Shown piece by piece: positions 1 to 9,435 of a stretch of 64,000 nt of DNA. The notes beneath the pieces were generated by a model. The model made no database searches, was not told the origin of the DNA, and saw only the letters and a program-made list of their open reading frames with translations. Origin of the DNA: CAYSPG01 sp964432885 (GTDB lineage: Bacteria; Bacteroidota; Bacteroidia; AKYH767-A; OLB10); the NCBI GenBank assembly GCA_964432885.1, contig CAYSPG010000002.1:186001-250000 (forward strand), in the 5' to 3' direction. Made by a program: the position numbers and the translations under genes. Within the stretch, counting starts at the first letter, position 1. Each line of letters starts with the position of its first letter.

Positions 1-1
1 A

Positions 2-1486
2 GCTTTTTTATTTACCGGAAAAACGTATATGTGGGCAAAACTAAGCAAGGGCAGTCTTGACGAAGGCATGCTTACAGAAGCCGGCCTAAGCGAAAAATCA
101 TTTACCAACCGCATCTTTAGTGCAAAAACATTTTTATCGCTGCAAAAGCAAATTATACGCTGGTGCGAAAATCATGGATACCCGTTTGCCACTATTAAGC
201 TTGACAGTATCGTTTTTGCCACCGAAGGAATTTATGCCACCATGCAGCTTACAAAAAACAGTTTGGTAAAAATTGATTCGGTAATAATAAAAGGCAGCTC
301 CCGTTTAAATCAAGTTTACCTTTTAAACTATCTTGGAATAAAAAAAAATGATGTGTACAACGAAAGTGTTGTAAGGAACTTATCGATGCGGTTAAAAGAA
401 ATGCCGATGGTTGCAGAAACAAAACCATTTGCTGTAGAATTTAACGGTAGCAAAGCCACCATTACCTTATTTATAGACAACAAAAAAGCAAGCCAGGCCG
501 ATGGTGTGTTGGGTGTATTGCCCAGTGATGAAAAAGGTGGTAAGTTAAATTTATCGGGTGATATACGGCTGCGTTTGATTAGCGCATTTGGCAGGGGTGA
601 GCAACTGGAGTTAAATTGGAAACAACCTCAGCCTAAAACACAAGATTTAAAAACAAGATTGAATTACCCGTTTCTTTTCTCAACGCCATTTGGAATTGAG
701 CTTGGGTTAAACATATTTAAAAAAGATACTACCTATGTGGATGTGGTAAAACTGGCATCCCTGCAATACCTTTTACCACGCGGAAATTATTTAAAGGCTT
801 TTGTTAACTCAAAAAGTTCGTCCCTGCTATCAACCACTGCGCTAACCAATGCTACGGTTTTGCCGGGTTATGCCGATGTAAAAACCACAACATACGGGCT
901 TGGTTATAAATCAGAAAAATCAGATTATCGGATTAATCCACGCAAGGGATACCAGTTTGAAATAACGGCAGGTGCAGGCAATAAAAAAATTTCGAAAAAC
1001 CCAAAACTGAAAGAAGAGTTGTATAACAATATTGATTTAAAATCGGCAGTGTATAATGGTGAGTACACTGTTGACTTTTACATTCCGGTGGCAGCACGTT
1101 TTGTTTTAAATGTGGGCAGCAAGGGCGCTTACCTGTCTTCAAAAGAAGTTTTTCAAAATGATTTGTTTCGCTTTGGTGGATTAAAATCGCTGCGCGGCTT
1201 TGACGAAGAATCAATTTTTGCAAGTGAGTTTTATATTGGGAAAACAGAGCTTAGATACCAGCTTGACCGCAACTCGTTTTTGCAATTGTTTTTTAATGGA
1301 GCTTATTATGCAAGCCACACGCGTACTATATCTGTGTATGATACCCCTTACGGTTTTGGTGCAGGCGTAACATTTGAAACAAAACTTGGCATCTTTTCAT
1401 TAAACTATGCTTTGGGCAAACAATTTAACAACCCCATTTTATTTCGTGCGGCAAAAGTGCATTTTGGAATTGTTAATTATTTTTAA
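2..1486 (+). CDS. Omp85-family (BamA/TamA-like) outer membrane protein, 5' end outside window
   Basis: This is an outer membrane assembly or translocation barrel of the Omp85 superfamily. The reading frame is open to the left edge and the residues before the first in-window ATG (position 29) look coding, so the true start lies upstream. A POTRA-like stretch (about residues 75-150 of the visible part) precedes a C-terminal surface-antigen barrel. The barrel contains the conserved segment FGGLKSLRGFDE, which carries the RGF motif of the Omp85 L6 loop, and ends in a short aromatic strand (NYF). A weak hairpin terminator follows and the next gene is convergent. The exact role (BamA-like, TamA-like or secretion partner) cannot be decided from the partial protein. 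Confidence 0.85.
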   Translation, partial: AFLFTGKTYMWAKLSKGSLDEGMLTEAGLSEKSFTNRIFSAKTFLSLQKQIIRWCENHGYPFATIKLDSIVFATEGIYATMQLTKNSLVKIDSVIIKGSSRLNQVYLLNYLGIKKNDVYNESVVRNLSMRLKEMPMVAETKPFAVEFNGSKATITLFIDNKKASQADGVLGVLPSDEKGGKLNLSGDIRLRLISAFGRGEQLELNWKQPQPKTQDLKTRLNYPFLFSTPFGIELGLNIFKKDTTYVDVVKLASLQYLLPRGNYLKAFVNSKSSSLLSTTALTNATVLPGYADVKTTTYGLGYKSEKSDYRINPRKGYQFEITAGAGNKKISKNPKLKEELYNNIDLKSAVYNGEYTVDFYIPVAARFVLNVGSKGAYLSSKEVFQNDLFRFGGLKSLRGFDEESIFASEFYIGKTELRYQLDRNSFLQLFFNGAYYASHTRTISVYDTPYGFGAGVTFETKLGIFSLNYALGKQFNNPILFRAAKVHFGIVNYF

Positions 1487-1493
1487 TGGGGAT

Positions 1494-1511
1494 AAACGCT
1501 CAGCGTTTTTT
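1494..1511. terminator. Candidate short hairpin terminator between convergent genes
   Basis: AAACGC and GCGTTT pair around a 3-base loop and are followed by more T residues on the plus strand. The site is 8 bp past the stop of the Omp85 gene and just before the end of the convergent DUF3078 gene. The stem is only 6 bp, so this is a weak call. Confidence 0.35.
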
Positions 1512-1514
1512 CAA

Positions 1515-2429
1515 TTAAAACTTTACCGAAAGCCCCACGCCAAAAACTTCTTTTATTTGGGCGGCTTTGGTGTAGCGCTCGGTTTCCTTTACGCCAAGTG
1601 CATTGGTTTTAATAACGGGCACATCCACCAGGTCGTCATAAATTAATTGTGTGCCAAGGTTAGCGGTTATGAACTTATTAATTTTCATCGAAATAAGTAT
1701 TTCAAAATTAACTGCAATGTTTTGTGGATTGTCAAGGTAATTGCTAAACAATTCAAGCTTTGCTAAAAGGTTCACATTGGTAAGCACATCTTTTTTATAC
1801 TGCGCTTTAAGCAATGCCCCTATTTGCGTAAGCGTTTTGTTGCTATCTTCCACTCCATAAGCGCCTGCATTGGCCAGCTCTTCGTCATTTACAATAATGG
1901 TACGGCCTGTTAATGGCGACAGGTATGCGCTAAAAGCATCGTTGGGTTTATAGTCAATACCTATCGAGTACAATAAATATCCGGGTGCCAAAAAATGCGA
2001 TACGGCACTATCTCCCTCAGGATCTATTGCATAATTGTAACCGTTGGTAAACTGGCTTTTAAAGTTTAATAAAAAGGTATAGAAAAACTTGCTTGCAGGT
2101 GTAATCTTATAACCCAGTTTAGAATTAAAATCTATTTTGTCTTCGTTTTTGCGTGGGTCGTTATCAGCAAATTTGATTAATCCATAACCAAGGTCAAGCT
2201 GGTTATCCCATGCCAATCGGTTTTTGCCATAGTTAGCAAACAAGGTTAAATACGCAGCTCCAGAAATAGAGTTTTCGCCACCGGCAGCCCAATTGGAGAA
2301 ACTAACCTGGTTAAAATTAATGGCACCTGTTCCGCCCATTTTCCATGATGTATCGGCAGGTGCGGCATCCTGTGCTACAGAAGCAACAGCAAGGCATGAA
2401 ACAAAAATTGTAGTAAGTGCTTTTTGCAT
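1515..2429 (-). CDS. DUF3078 domain-containing outer membrane protein
   Basis: This 304-residue protein has an N-terminal signal peptide ending near VASVAQ. It then shows the pattern of the Bacteroidota DUF3078 family: a W-x-x-G-G start, the segment VSFSNWAAGGENS, and many alternating amphipathic strands ending in a terminal phenylalanine (GLSVKF). This suggests an outer-membrane beta-barrel whose substrate and function are unknown. ATG start. The gene is convergent with the Omp85 gene and is followed upstream by mscL on the same strand about 100 bp away, so co-transcription is possible but not shown. Confidence 0.85.
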   Translation of the reverse strand: MQKALTTIFVSCLAVASVAQDAAPADTSWKMGGTGAINFNQVSFSNWAAGGENSISGAAYLTLFANYGKNRLAWDNQLDLGYGLIKFADNDPRKNEDKIDFNSKLGYKITPASKFFYTFLLNFKSQFTNGYNYAIDPEGDSAVSHFLAPGYLLYSIGIDYKPNDAFSAYLSPLTGRTIIVNDEELANAGAYGVEDSNKTLTQIGALLKAQYKKDVLTNVNLLAKLELFSNYLDNPQNIAVNFEILISMKINKFITANLGTQLIYDDLVDVPVIKTNALGVKETERYTKAAQIKEVFGVGLSVKF

Positions 2430-2533
2430 AATCTATTTTATTAAATGTTTATAGGTATAAACTGCAAGGGTATTGCATTAGCTTAAAGTTAATGTGCAAA
2501 CTTTAAACATTAGTAATGCCTTGCATGAAATGT

Positions 2534-2962
2534 TTATTTTTTTAGCAAGTCGCGAATTTCGGTTAAAAGTTGCTGATCGGCTGTGGGGCCGGGAGGCGGT
2601 GGTGCAGGCTCGGCATTTTTCATTTTGTTCATGGCTTTTATAACCAAAAACATAACAAAGGCTATAATAATAAAGTCAACGCAGGTATTGATAAACTCAC
2701 CGTACTTTATAAAAACTTCAGGCACTTCTTGTGTAACCACATTGCCTGTGGCGTCAACCACAGCTTTACTACCATCCTGAATTTTGTATTTAAGTTGCGA
2801 AAAGTCGGTGCCGCCTACCAGTTTACCTACTACCGGCATTACCATGCCATCAACAAATGAAGTGGTTACTTTTCCAAATGCTCCTCCAATGACTACGCCT
2901 ATAGCAAAGTCAATAAGGTTTCCGCGCAAAGCGAATTCTTTAAATTCTTTAATAAATCCCAT
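2534..2962 (-). CDS. mscL: Large-conductance mechanosensitive channel MscL
   Basis: MscL is an inner-membrane homopentamer that opens under membrane tension to release solutes during hypo-osmotic shock. The 142-residue protein has the family N-terminal helix and TM1 (FALRGNLIDFAIGVVIGGAFG), a variable periplasmic loop, TM2 (about residues 93-111, INTCVDFIIIAFVMFLVIKA) and a C-terminal cytoplasmic helix (LLTEIRDLLKK) after a proline-rich linker. Length and motif order are typical. ATG start. Confidence 0.96.
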   Translation of the reverse strand: MGFIKEFKEFALRGNLIDFAIGVVIGGAFGKVTTSFVDGMVMPVVGKLVGGTDFSQLKYKIQDGSKAVVDATGNVVTQEVPEVFIKYGEFINTCVDFIIIAFVMFLVIKAMNKMKNAEPAPPPPGPTADQQLLTEIRDLLKK

Positions 2963-3021
2963 GTTTAAGTATTTAAGGTTAATAAAAATTGGTTAGTGAC
3001 GCAAAGTAAAACTAAATTCAA

Positions 3022-3483
3022 TTAAGGTTTATATGCAATTACTGAAATTTCGACATGAACGTTTTTGGGCAAACGGGATACCTCAACCGTTTCGCGTGCC
3101 GGAAAATCGGATTTAAAATATGAACCATACACTTCATTTACCTTTACAAAGTAATCCATGTCGGACAAAAAAATGGTTGTTTTTACAATGTGTTCAAAAC
3201 CATAACCGGCATTTTCAAGTATGGCATTTATATTTTGCATTACCTGCTGGGTTTCGTTTTGTATGCTGTCAATAATTAGTTCGCCTGTTTTAGGTACAAG
3301 CGCTATTTGTCCACTAACGTAAAGTGTATTGCCCACTTGAATGGCCTGGCTGTAAGGGCCAATGGGTGCAGGTGCATTTTGAGTATTAATTACTTTTTTC
3401 ATATTGGATAATTGGGCAGACCCATTTAGGGTTAATAATGCAATAATTTTTACAAAGAAAAGGGTTTTAATAAATGTGTTCAT
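3022..3483 (-). CDS. ridA: RidA family enamine/imine deaminase, possibly exported
   Basis: RidA proteins hydrolyse reactive enamine/imine intermediates released by PLP enzymes. The core from residue 28 is canonical: APIGPYSQAI near the start, LYVSGQ, and the C-terminal R-x-x-V-E-V block (ARETVEVSRLPKNVHVEI). The frame also holds 27 upstream residues that look like a signal peptide: a positive start, a hydrophobic run (LFFVKIIALLTL) and a GSAQ cleavage-like end. An internal ATG at 3400-3402 would give the usual cytosolic form of about 126 residues. The longer start is shown because the extension looks genuine. It is upstream of mscL and downstream of the rRNA methylase gene on the same strand. 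Confidence 0.88.
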   Translation of the reverse strand: MNTFIKTLFFVKIIALLTLNGSAQLSNMKKVINTQNAPAPIGPYSQAIQVGNTLYVSGQIALVPKTGELIIDSIQNETQQVMQNINAILENAGYGFEHIVKTTIFLSDMDYFVKVNEVYGSYFKSDFPARETVEVSRLPKNVHVEISVIAYKP

Positions 3484-3530
3484 GTTTTAAATCTTTGTTG
3501 ATTAAAATTTTGAATCACCTGATTTGTTTT

Positions 3531-4316
3531 TTATCTCTCCTCTCTCTTCCACTCAGCGCATATAATAGCTGCCGCCATTGCAATGTTTAACGATTCGGCA
3601 GAAATAAATTTTTTTTCGCCTGATGAATAAGCAGGTATTTTTATTTGTGCATCGCACATTTTTAAAAGTTGATTGCTTATGCCATGCGATTCGTTTCCAA
3701 AAAGCAAAATGGCATTATTTTGCTTTGGGGTTTGATAAATGCTTTGTCCGGCAAGTGTGGTGGCATAAATTTTTGTATTGGTTTTTGATTTTGCCTCCAT
3801 AAAAAATGCTTCTAACTCAACATAACTAATGCGTATGCGAAAAACAGAGCCCATGGTAGCCTGAACAACTTTGGGGTTATACGCATCAACCGAATTGATT
3901 GAGCAAATGATGTTTTTAATTCCAAACCAATCGGCTATGCGTATTGCACTGCCAAGATTTCCGGGATCGCTAATGTTATCAAAAGCTAATATGGTTTTTC
4001 CTAAAATTTCTTCGATTTTAATTTTTTCACCAGGTATTTTTACCAAAGCCAATACCTTATTAGGTTGTTTTAGCAACGATATGCGGCTTAGTTCTTTTTC
4101 AGAAACCTGAACTATTTTTTTTGCAAACTTTTGTTTACGCTTTTCATCAATATTATTCAGCCAATCGGTATTTGCATAAATTGATTCAATGATAAAATCA
4201 GAATGCAATAACTCCTCAATTAGTTTTTCGCCTTCGGCAATAAACAAGCCCTGCGCTACGCGCTCGTTTTTTTCCTTTAGCGATTTTATGTTTTTAATAA
4301 CAGACGCTGTTAGCAT
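3531..4316 (-). CDS. TrmH/SpoU-family RNA 2'-O-methyltransferase (RlmB-like)
   Basis: This enzyme is predicted to methylate the 2'-OH of a ribose in rRNA or tRNA using S-adenosylmethionine. The 261-residue protein has an N-terminal substrate-binding domain (about 1-95) and a C-terminal SPOUT knot. The family motifs are visible: DNISDPGNLGSAIRIADWFG (motif 1), LLFGNESHGIS (motif 2) and the PAYSSGEKKFISAESLNIAM-type motif 3 near the C-terminus. In motif 3 the usual IP-M segment reads IPAYS and is still recognisable. ATG start. The RNA position modified cannot be told. Confidence 0.9.
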   Translation of the reverse strand: MLTASVIKNIKSLKEKNERVAQGLFIAEGEKLIEELLHSDFIIESIYANTDWLNNIDEKRKQKFAKKIVQVSEKELSRISLLKQPNKVLALVKIPGEKIKIEEILGKTILAFDNISDPGNLGSAIRIADWFGIKNIICSINSVDAYNPKVVQATMGSVFRIRISYVELEAFFMEAKSKTNTKIYATTLAGQSIYQTPKQNNAILLFGNESHGISNQLLKMCDAQIKIPAYSSGEKKFISAESLNIAMAAAIICAEWKREER

Positions 4317-4469
4317 ATTTTGATTTTGTAAAAATAAGTGAATCGCTTATAAGAATTTTATGTTTTATTTTTACCGCTGTTCAATTGTTATTTATACAAC
4401 GGGTATTTATTTTATTACCTGTTGGGTTGATTAACTTCTTCTTTTTATTTCACACAAAAGGCCGCAATC

Positions 4470-6812
4470 TTGAAAAAGCACTTTTTATTTTTTTTCTTTT
4501 ACCGTTTTCATCTCTTTGTTTCTTTTTTATTGACTATACTTTTTTCATGCAATCCATATAAACAATTAGAGCAAGGCGAATACCTGCTAAACCGAAATAC
4601 CATTAAAATTGATAAGCCGGAATTAAAAGAGGGAGCCAAAGCCATCATCAAACAAAAAGCCAATCGAAAAATTTTGGGTATATTCAGGTTTCATCTTGGT
4701 GTTTACACGCTTGGCAACCAGGGCAGGTCGTCTAAATTTAAAAACTGGTTAAAATATACCGTTGGAGAAGAGCCTGTGGTGCTTGATACATCGTACACCT
4801 CAAAATCAACCCGCCAAATAAAGCAGTACATGCAAAACAACGGATATTTTGATGCCGATGTTAGCGACACAACTATTTATAAAAAGAAAAAAGCTTTTGT
4901 ACGATATACCATTAAATCAAAACAGCCTTATTTTATTTCTGAATTTAAACGCGTAAGTACCGATTCTTCTATACACTCGCGCATTAATTACGATACCACA
5001 AACACCTATTTGGTGCGAGGAAAAATTTACAGCAAAGATGATTTACAAAAAGATCGCGAGCGCATTACCGATAACCTTAGAAATGATGGCTACTACTATT
5101 TTGGTCCCCAGTATATCAATTACAAAGTGCTTAATGCAGATACCAGCCACTATCTTGATATAGTACAGGAGGTAAATCCCGTACAGGTAATTGATAAATC
5201 TTCAAAAGAAATATTGAAGCAGGAAAATCACAAACAATATTTTTTGCAAAATGTGTATGTTAACAGCAGTTACAATCCGCTTTTACCAAACGAAGTGCAT
5301 CCCTTTGCCGATACCATATTATACGAAGGATATTATTTTATATCGCCAACCAAAGAATGGAACATTAAACCTTCGGTTATTACCCGACATGCACTATTAA
5401 AACCTAACAGCAGATACGAATTCAGACAGGCCGAGCGCACGTATCGAAGTTTAAATGGCCTTGGCATTTACAAATTAATAAACATAAATTTTTTATCGGC
5501 CGGGCTAGACTCGTCTAAATCAACAGTGCTTGATGCGTATATTAATCTGGCTCCACACAAAAAGCAGGATTACAAATTTGAGGTTGAAGGCACAGTTAAT
5601 GGTGGCAACTATGGTGTGGCAGGAGATATTTCGTACCGCAATAAAAATCTTTTAAAGGGAGCCGAACTTTTTGAACTAAAGCTTCGCACCGCATTAGAAG
5701 AACAAAAAAACTTTGCAGGTACACAGGACAACAAAAAAATAGGGCCGTTTAATACGTTTGAATTTGACATTGAAAACTCGGTAAGTTTACCCAAGGCCAT
5801 GTGGCCATTGCGCAAATCGTTTAAAAAGAAAACATCAAACCCGCAAACCATATTTGCAACCAACTTTAACATACAAAGCAGGCCCGAATTTTTTAGACGC
5901 ATACTTGATTTTTCGGCTTCGCTTGAATGGCGCGAAACGCGATTTAAAAAACACATTGTAACTCCCGTTCAGATAAACTTTATCAATGTAGATTTGGTAC
6001 AGGAATTTAGAGATAAACTAATTGCCACCGGTGACCCTGTGCTGCTAAGCAGTTACGACAACCACCTTATTACCAACGGACGCTACACCTATATTTTTAA
6101 CAACCAGGAAATAACAGGCAGGCAAAAAGATTTTGTGTTTATGCGCTTTAATACCGAGTTTGCAGGCAACTCACTGCGGCTTATTAAGGAGATGGATAAT
6201 GGCAACGTATGCTCGCATGGTACCGTTCAATACAAATTACTAAGCCAGCAGTTTGCCCAATACATTCGACCTGATGTTGACTTTAGGTATTACCGTTCAT
6301 TAAATGCGCATAACTCCATTGCCTTTAGGCTTGCAGGAGGTATTGGCATTACGTATTTAAACTCCAGGATATTGCCGTTTGAAAAAAGTTTTTTTGCCGG
6401 AGGAAGTAACGACTTACGCGCATACCGGGCACGCACAGTGGGGCCCGGCTCATACAGCAGCGACTTGGGCTACGAGCGCATTGGCGACATTAAAATAAAC
6501 ACCAACCTTGAGTACCGCTTTGACATTTTAAAAATTTTGAAGGGGGCTTTTTTTATTGATGCCGGTAACATTTGGCTAAGGCAAAAAGATGCACTGCGCC
6601 CGGGTGCAGAGTTTAGGTTTGATAATTTTTTAAATAAAATGGCCATTGGTAGCGGTATTGGATTTAGAGTTGACTTTACATTTTTTATTTTCAGGCTTGA
6701 TGTGGGTGTTCCGTTAAAAGACCCAAGCCTTGCGGGAGATAAAAAATATATTTACAAAAAACTTCAGCTAAAGGATTTGAATTATAATTTTGGCATCGGT
6801 TATCCTTTCTAA
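4470..6812 (+). CDS. tamL: TamL-like lipoprotein BamA/TamA family outer membrane protein
   Basis: This 780-residue Omp85 protein has an N-terminal hydrophobic segment ending in a lipobox (LFSC, Cys27). That is the feature separating Bacteroidota TamL from ordinary TamA. POTRA-like repeats occupy about residues 60-340, for example QYMQNNGYFDADVSD and RITDNLRNDGYYYFG. A 16-strand barrel follows, with the L6-type segment FFAGGSNDLRAYRAR and a C-terminal aromatic residue (GIGYPF). The start codon is TTG at 4470; no ATG occurs in frame before residue 110, so TTG is the credible start. The expected role is outer-membrane protein or lipoprotein assembly together with a TamB-like partner not seen here. 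Confidence 0.88.
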   Translation: MKKHFLFFFFYRFHLFVSFLLTILFSCNPYKQLEQGEYLLNRNTIKIDKPELKEGAKAIIKQKANRKILGIFRFHLGVYTLGNQGRSSKFKNWLKYTVGEEPVVLDTSYTSKSTRQIKQYMQNNGYFDADVSDTTIYKKKKAFVRYTIKSKQPYFISEFKRVSTDSSIHSRINYDTTNTYLVRGKIYSKDDLQKDRERITDNLRNDGYYYFGPQYINYKVLNADTSHYLDIVQEVNPVQVIDKSSKEILKQENHKQYFLQNVYVNSSYNPLLPNEVHPFADTILYEGYYFISPTKEWNIKPSVITRHALLKPNSRYEFRQAERTYRSLNGLGIYKLININFLSAGLDSSKSTVLDAYINLAPHKKQDYKFEVEGTVNGGNYGVAGDISYRNKNLLKGAELFELKLRTALEEQKNFAGTQDNKKIGPFNTFEFDIENSVSLPKAMWPLRKSFKKKTSNPQTIFATNFNIQSRPEFFRRILDFSASLEWRETRFKKHIVTPVQINFINVDLVQEFRDKLIATGDPVLLSSYDNHLITNGRYTYIFNNQEITGRQKDFVFMRFNTEFAGNSLRLIKEMDNGNVCSHGTVQYKLLSQQFAQYIRPDVDFRYYRSLNAHNSIAFRLAGGIGITYLNSRILPFEKSFFAGGSNDLRAYRARTVGPGSYSSDLGYERIGDIKINTNLEYRFDILKILKGAFFIDAGNIWLRQKDALRPGAEFRFDNFLNKMAIGSGIGFRVDFTFFIFRLDVGVPLKDPSLAGDKKYIYKKLQLKDLNYNFGIGYPF

Positions 6813-6847
6813 GCTGTAAAGCCCGTCAGCTATAAGCAAACATTAAC

Positions 6848-6935
6848 GGAGAGTTGTCAGAGTGGTTGAATGTGCCTGATTCGAAATCAGGTGTGCCGCA
6901 AGGCACCGGGGGTTCGAATCCCTCACTCTCCGCCA
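6848..6935 (+). tRNA. tRNA-Ser (anticodon CGA), CCA encoded
   Basis: A complete class II cloverleaf. The acceptor arms GGAGAGT and ACTCTCC pair, and the anticodon stem CCTGA/TCAGG holds the loop TTCGAAA with anticodon CGA (reads UCG). A long variable arm (GTGCC/GGCAC) is typical of serine tRNA. The T arm contains GGTTCGAATCC. Discriminator G is followed by a genomically encoded CCA at 6933-6935. Confidence 0.96.
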
Positions 6936-7123
6936 AGATAAACCATAAAAAAGTGAGGGTATCACGAGATGCTATTAAAAAAATTATATCTCCTCAGGTA
7001 ATCCCTCGCTCACTGCTATAAAATACCTGTTAATTATCATTTTTGTTTTTCAAAATGGTTTTTACCATCGTATTACATAAAGTCATTAATAAATTTTTAT
7101 TTTCGGGGCAAATAAATAAACAC

Positions 7124-9394
7124 ATGCAAAATATTTACAAAACAATTGTTTCTATTGCTCTGTCGGTAATTACCACAGCAGTAGTTGCACAAAACAACAA
7201 ACAATCGTTATGGCAATCTGCCAGCGAAAACACATTTGGCAAAGAGGGTACACGCTATATTTTTCCTGAAAAGTACAGCACCATAACCATGGATGTAAAC
7301 GCTGTTAAACAACATTTGCTTACTGCACCAAGCAGCACTGCCCTGCGTGCAGCAAACTCGCCTGTTGTAATTAGCCTGCCAATGCCTGATGGCAGCGCAC
7401 AGCAATTTAAAATTGTTGAAACCCACGTAATGCATCCCGATTTGGCGGCACGCTACCCTATGATAAAAACCTATGCAGGCCAGGGCATTGATGACGCAGC
7501 AGCAGTGGCACGAATTGACATTACACAATTTGGCTTTCATGCCATGATATTATCTCCATACGGAAACGTATTTATTGACCCTTACCGCCACAGCCTTACA
7601 CAGGCAACCGATTATATATGCTACTATAAACATCATGCAAAAGCATTCGAAAATTTTGTTTGCAGCTTTGATGATTTAGATGAAAATGCGGTGCAGCGCA
7701 ATGTTGTTACAGTAAATCCTAACCGTACCATTGGTGATGAATTGCGCGACTATCGCCTTGCACTTGCATGTACGGGCGAGTATGCCGCATTTTTTGGCGG
7801 AACCACTGCCGGTGCATTGGCCGGTATGGTAACGTCTGTTAACCGTGTTACCGGTGTGTATGAATTGGAACTGGATATACGCTTAACGTTGATTGCAAAC
7901 ACCGACACGTTAATTTTTTTAAATGCAACCACCGACCCTTATGACAATAACAACGGAGCAACCATGCTTGGCCAAAACCAAACTACATGCACACAGCGCA
8001 TTGGCGGAAATAATTATGATATTGGCCACGTGTTTAGCACCGGTGGTGGTGGCATAGCCAACTTAGGTTGTGTATGCAGCAGTTCAAACAAAGCCAAAGG
8101 AGTTACAGGACTTGGCTCACCCATTGGCGATGCATTTAATATTGATTATGTAGCGCACGAAATGGGGCATCAGTACGGAGGCAACCACACTTTTAACAGC
8201 CAAACCAGCAGTTGCAGTGGCAACCGTGTTGGCAGTGCTGCTTATGAACCCGGCAGTGGAGTTACCATTATGGGGTATGCCGGCATTTGTGGTTCGGATA
8301 ACCTTGCGCAGCACAGCATTGCAAATTTCCACACCAAAAGTTTTGATGAGATAATAAATTTTAGCACCATGGCTGGCGGCAACAGTTGCCCTGTAGTAAC
8401 ACTTACCGGCAACAACCCTCCGGTACTAAACCCGCTGGTAAATAACTGGAACATTCCTTACCTCACTCCATTTTTTCTTAATGGCAGCGCCACCGATTTA
8501 GATGCTACCGACACACTTACTTACAGTTGGGAACAATGGGATTTAGGTCCTGCCGGTACATGGAATAATCCAAGCGGTAATGCGCCTATCTTTAAATCGT
8601 ATGCACCATCCACCTCGGGCCTGCGCCTGTTTCCAAAACTGTACAATATTTTAAATGACATTGCAAACGGAAATGCACTTTCTAAAGGAGAACTAAAACC
8701 ATCGTATGCACGTGTGCTGCACTTTAGATTAACTGCACGCGATAACAAATTAAATGGCGGTGGTGTAACTTATAATGACACTGCAGTTGCAATTAATGTT
8801 GTAAACACCGTTGATACTTTTAAAATTACGTATCCTAATGTTACCGGCATATCGTGGCCTGCATTGTCATCGCAAACCATTACATGGAATGTTGCAAACA
8901 CAACTGCAGCACCCATCAGCACACCAAACGTAAATATTTATTTAAGCACCGATGGCGGAAACACGTTTCCTATAACCATTGCCACCAATGTGCCAAACAA
9001 TGGCAGCTACACTTGCACAGTGCCAAACAATCAAACCAACACAGCCCGCGTGTGGGTAGAAGGTGCCGGAAATATTTTCTTTGACATCAACAACAAAGAT
9101 TTTGCAATTACCGCCCCTGTTGGGATAAATGAAATTACACAAAATGATTTGTTGAACGTGTATCCCAACCCCGGTAGCGGAAATTTTGAAATTGCATACA
9201 CATCAAAAGCCAATGGCAATGTTACACTTACTGTTGTAAATGCCTTGGGCCAAAAAATAAAAACTGTAAGTGCAGAAAAAACATCAGACCTGCTTCGCTA
9301 TAATTTGGATTTAACCAACTGCCCCAGCGGAATTTATTTTGTTGAAGCAATATTGCCTGACGGAAAAGCCGTTAAACGCATTTCGAAAATGTAA
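7124..9394 (+). CDS. Secreted reprolysin-like zinc metalloprotease with T9SS type A sorting domain
   Basis: This is a predicted extracellular endopeptidase. The ATG at 7124 gives 756 residues starting with a clear signal peptide (ends near VVAQNNK); the frame extends further upstream without a better start. A prodomain-like region precedes an M12B-type catalytic domain (about 205-440). Its zinc motif is HEMGHQYGGNH (His345, Glu346, His349, His355), followed by a Met-turn segment (TIMGYAGICG). Ig-like or P-domain-like sequence follows. The last 80 residues form a T9SS type A sorting domain (VYPNPGSGNFEI ... CPSGIYFVEA). The window's T9SS operon is the expected exporter. A strong bidirectional terminator follows. 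Confidence 0.92.
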   Translation: MQNIYKTIVSIALSVITTAVVAQNNKQSLWQSASENTFGKEGTRYIFPEKYSTITMDVNAVKQHLLTAPSSTALRAANSPVVISLPMPDGSAQQFKIVETHVMHPDLAARYPMIKTYAGQGIDDAAAVARIDITQFGFHAMILSPYGNVFIDPYRHSLTQATDYICYYKHHAKAFENFVCSFDDLDENAVQRNVVTVNPNRTIGDELRDYRLALACTGEYAAFFGGTTAGALAGMVTSVNRVTGVYELELDIRLTLIANTDTLIFLNATTDPYDNNNGATMLGQNQTTCTQRIGGNNYDIGHVFSTGGGGIANLGCVCSSSNKAKGVTGLGSPIGDAFNIDYVAHEMGHQYGGNHTFNSQTSSCSGNRVGSAAYEPGSGVTIMGYAGICGSDNLAQHSIANFHTKSFDEIINFSTMAGGNSCPVVTLTGNNPPVLNPLVNNWNIPYLTPFFLNGSATDLDATDTLTYSWEQWDLGPAGTWNNPSGNAPIFKSYAPSTSGLRLFPKLYNILNDIANGNALSKGELKPSYARVLHFRLTARDNKLNGGGVTYNDTAVAINVVNTVDTFKITYPNVTGISWPALSSQTITWNVANTTAAPISTPNVNIYLSTDGGNTFPITIATNVPNNGSYTCTVPNNQTNTARVWVEGAGNIFFDINNKDFAITAPVGINEITQNDLLNVYPNPGSGNFEIAYTSKANGNVTLTVVNALGQKIKTVSAEKTSDLLRYNLDLTNCPSGIYFVEAILPDGKAVKRISKM

Positions 9395-9398
9395 ACCT

Positions 9399-9435
9399 AA
9401 AAAAGGTTCAACGTTCAACGTTGAACCTTTTTTTT
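9399..9435. terminator. Bidirectional intrinsic terminator
   Basis: Six A residues, a 9-bp perfect stem GGTTCAACG / CGTTGAACC (9405-9413 and 9419-9427) with a 5-base loop, then eight T residues. It lies between the convergent metalloprotease and HEAT-like genes and can serve both strands. The stem is built from the 7-bp word CGTTCAA, one of the word types repeated elsewhere in the window. Confidence 0.85.

Noticed and set aside
6940..7016. Hairpin after tRNA-Ser as a terminator
   Set aside because: AGTGAGGG and CCCTCGCTCACT can pair only across a long gap and without a T run.
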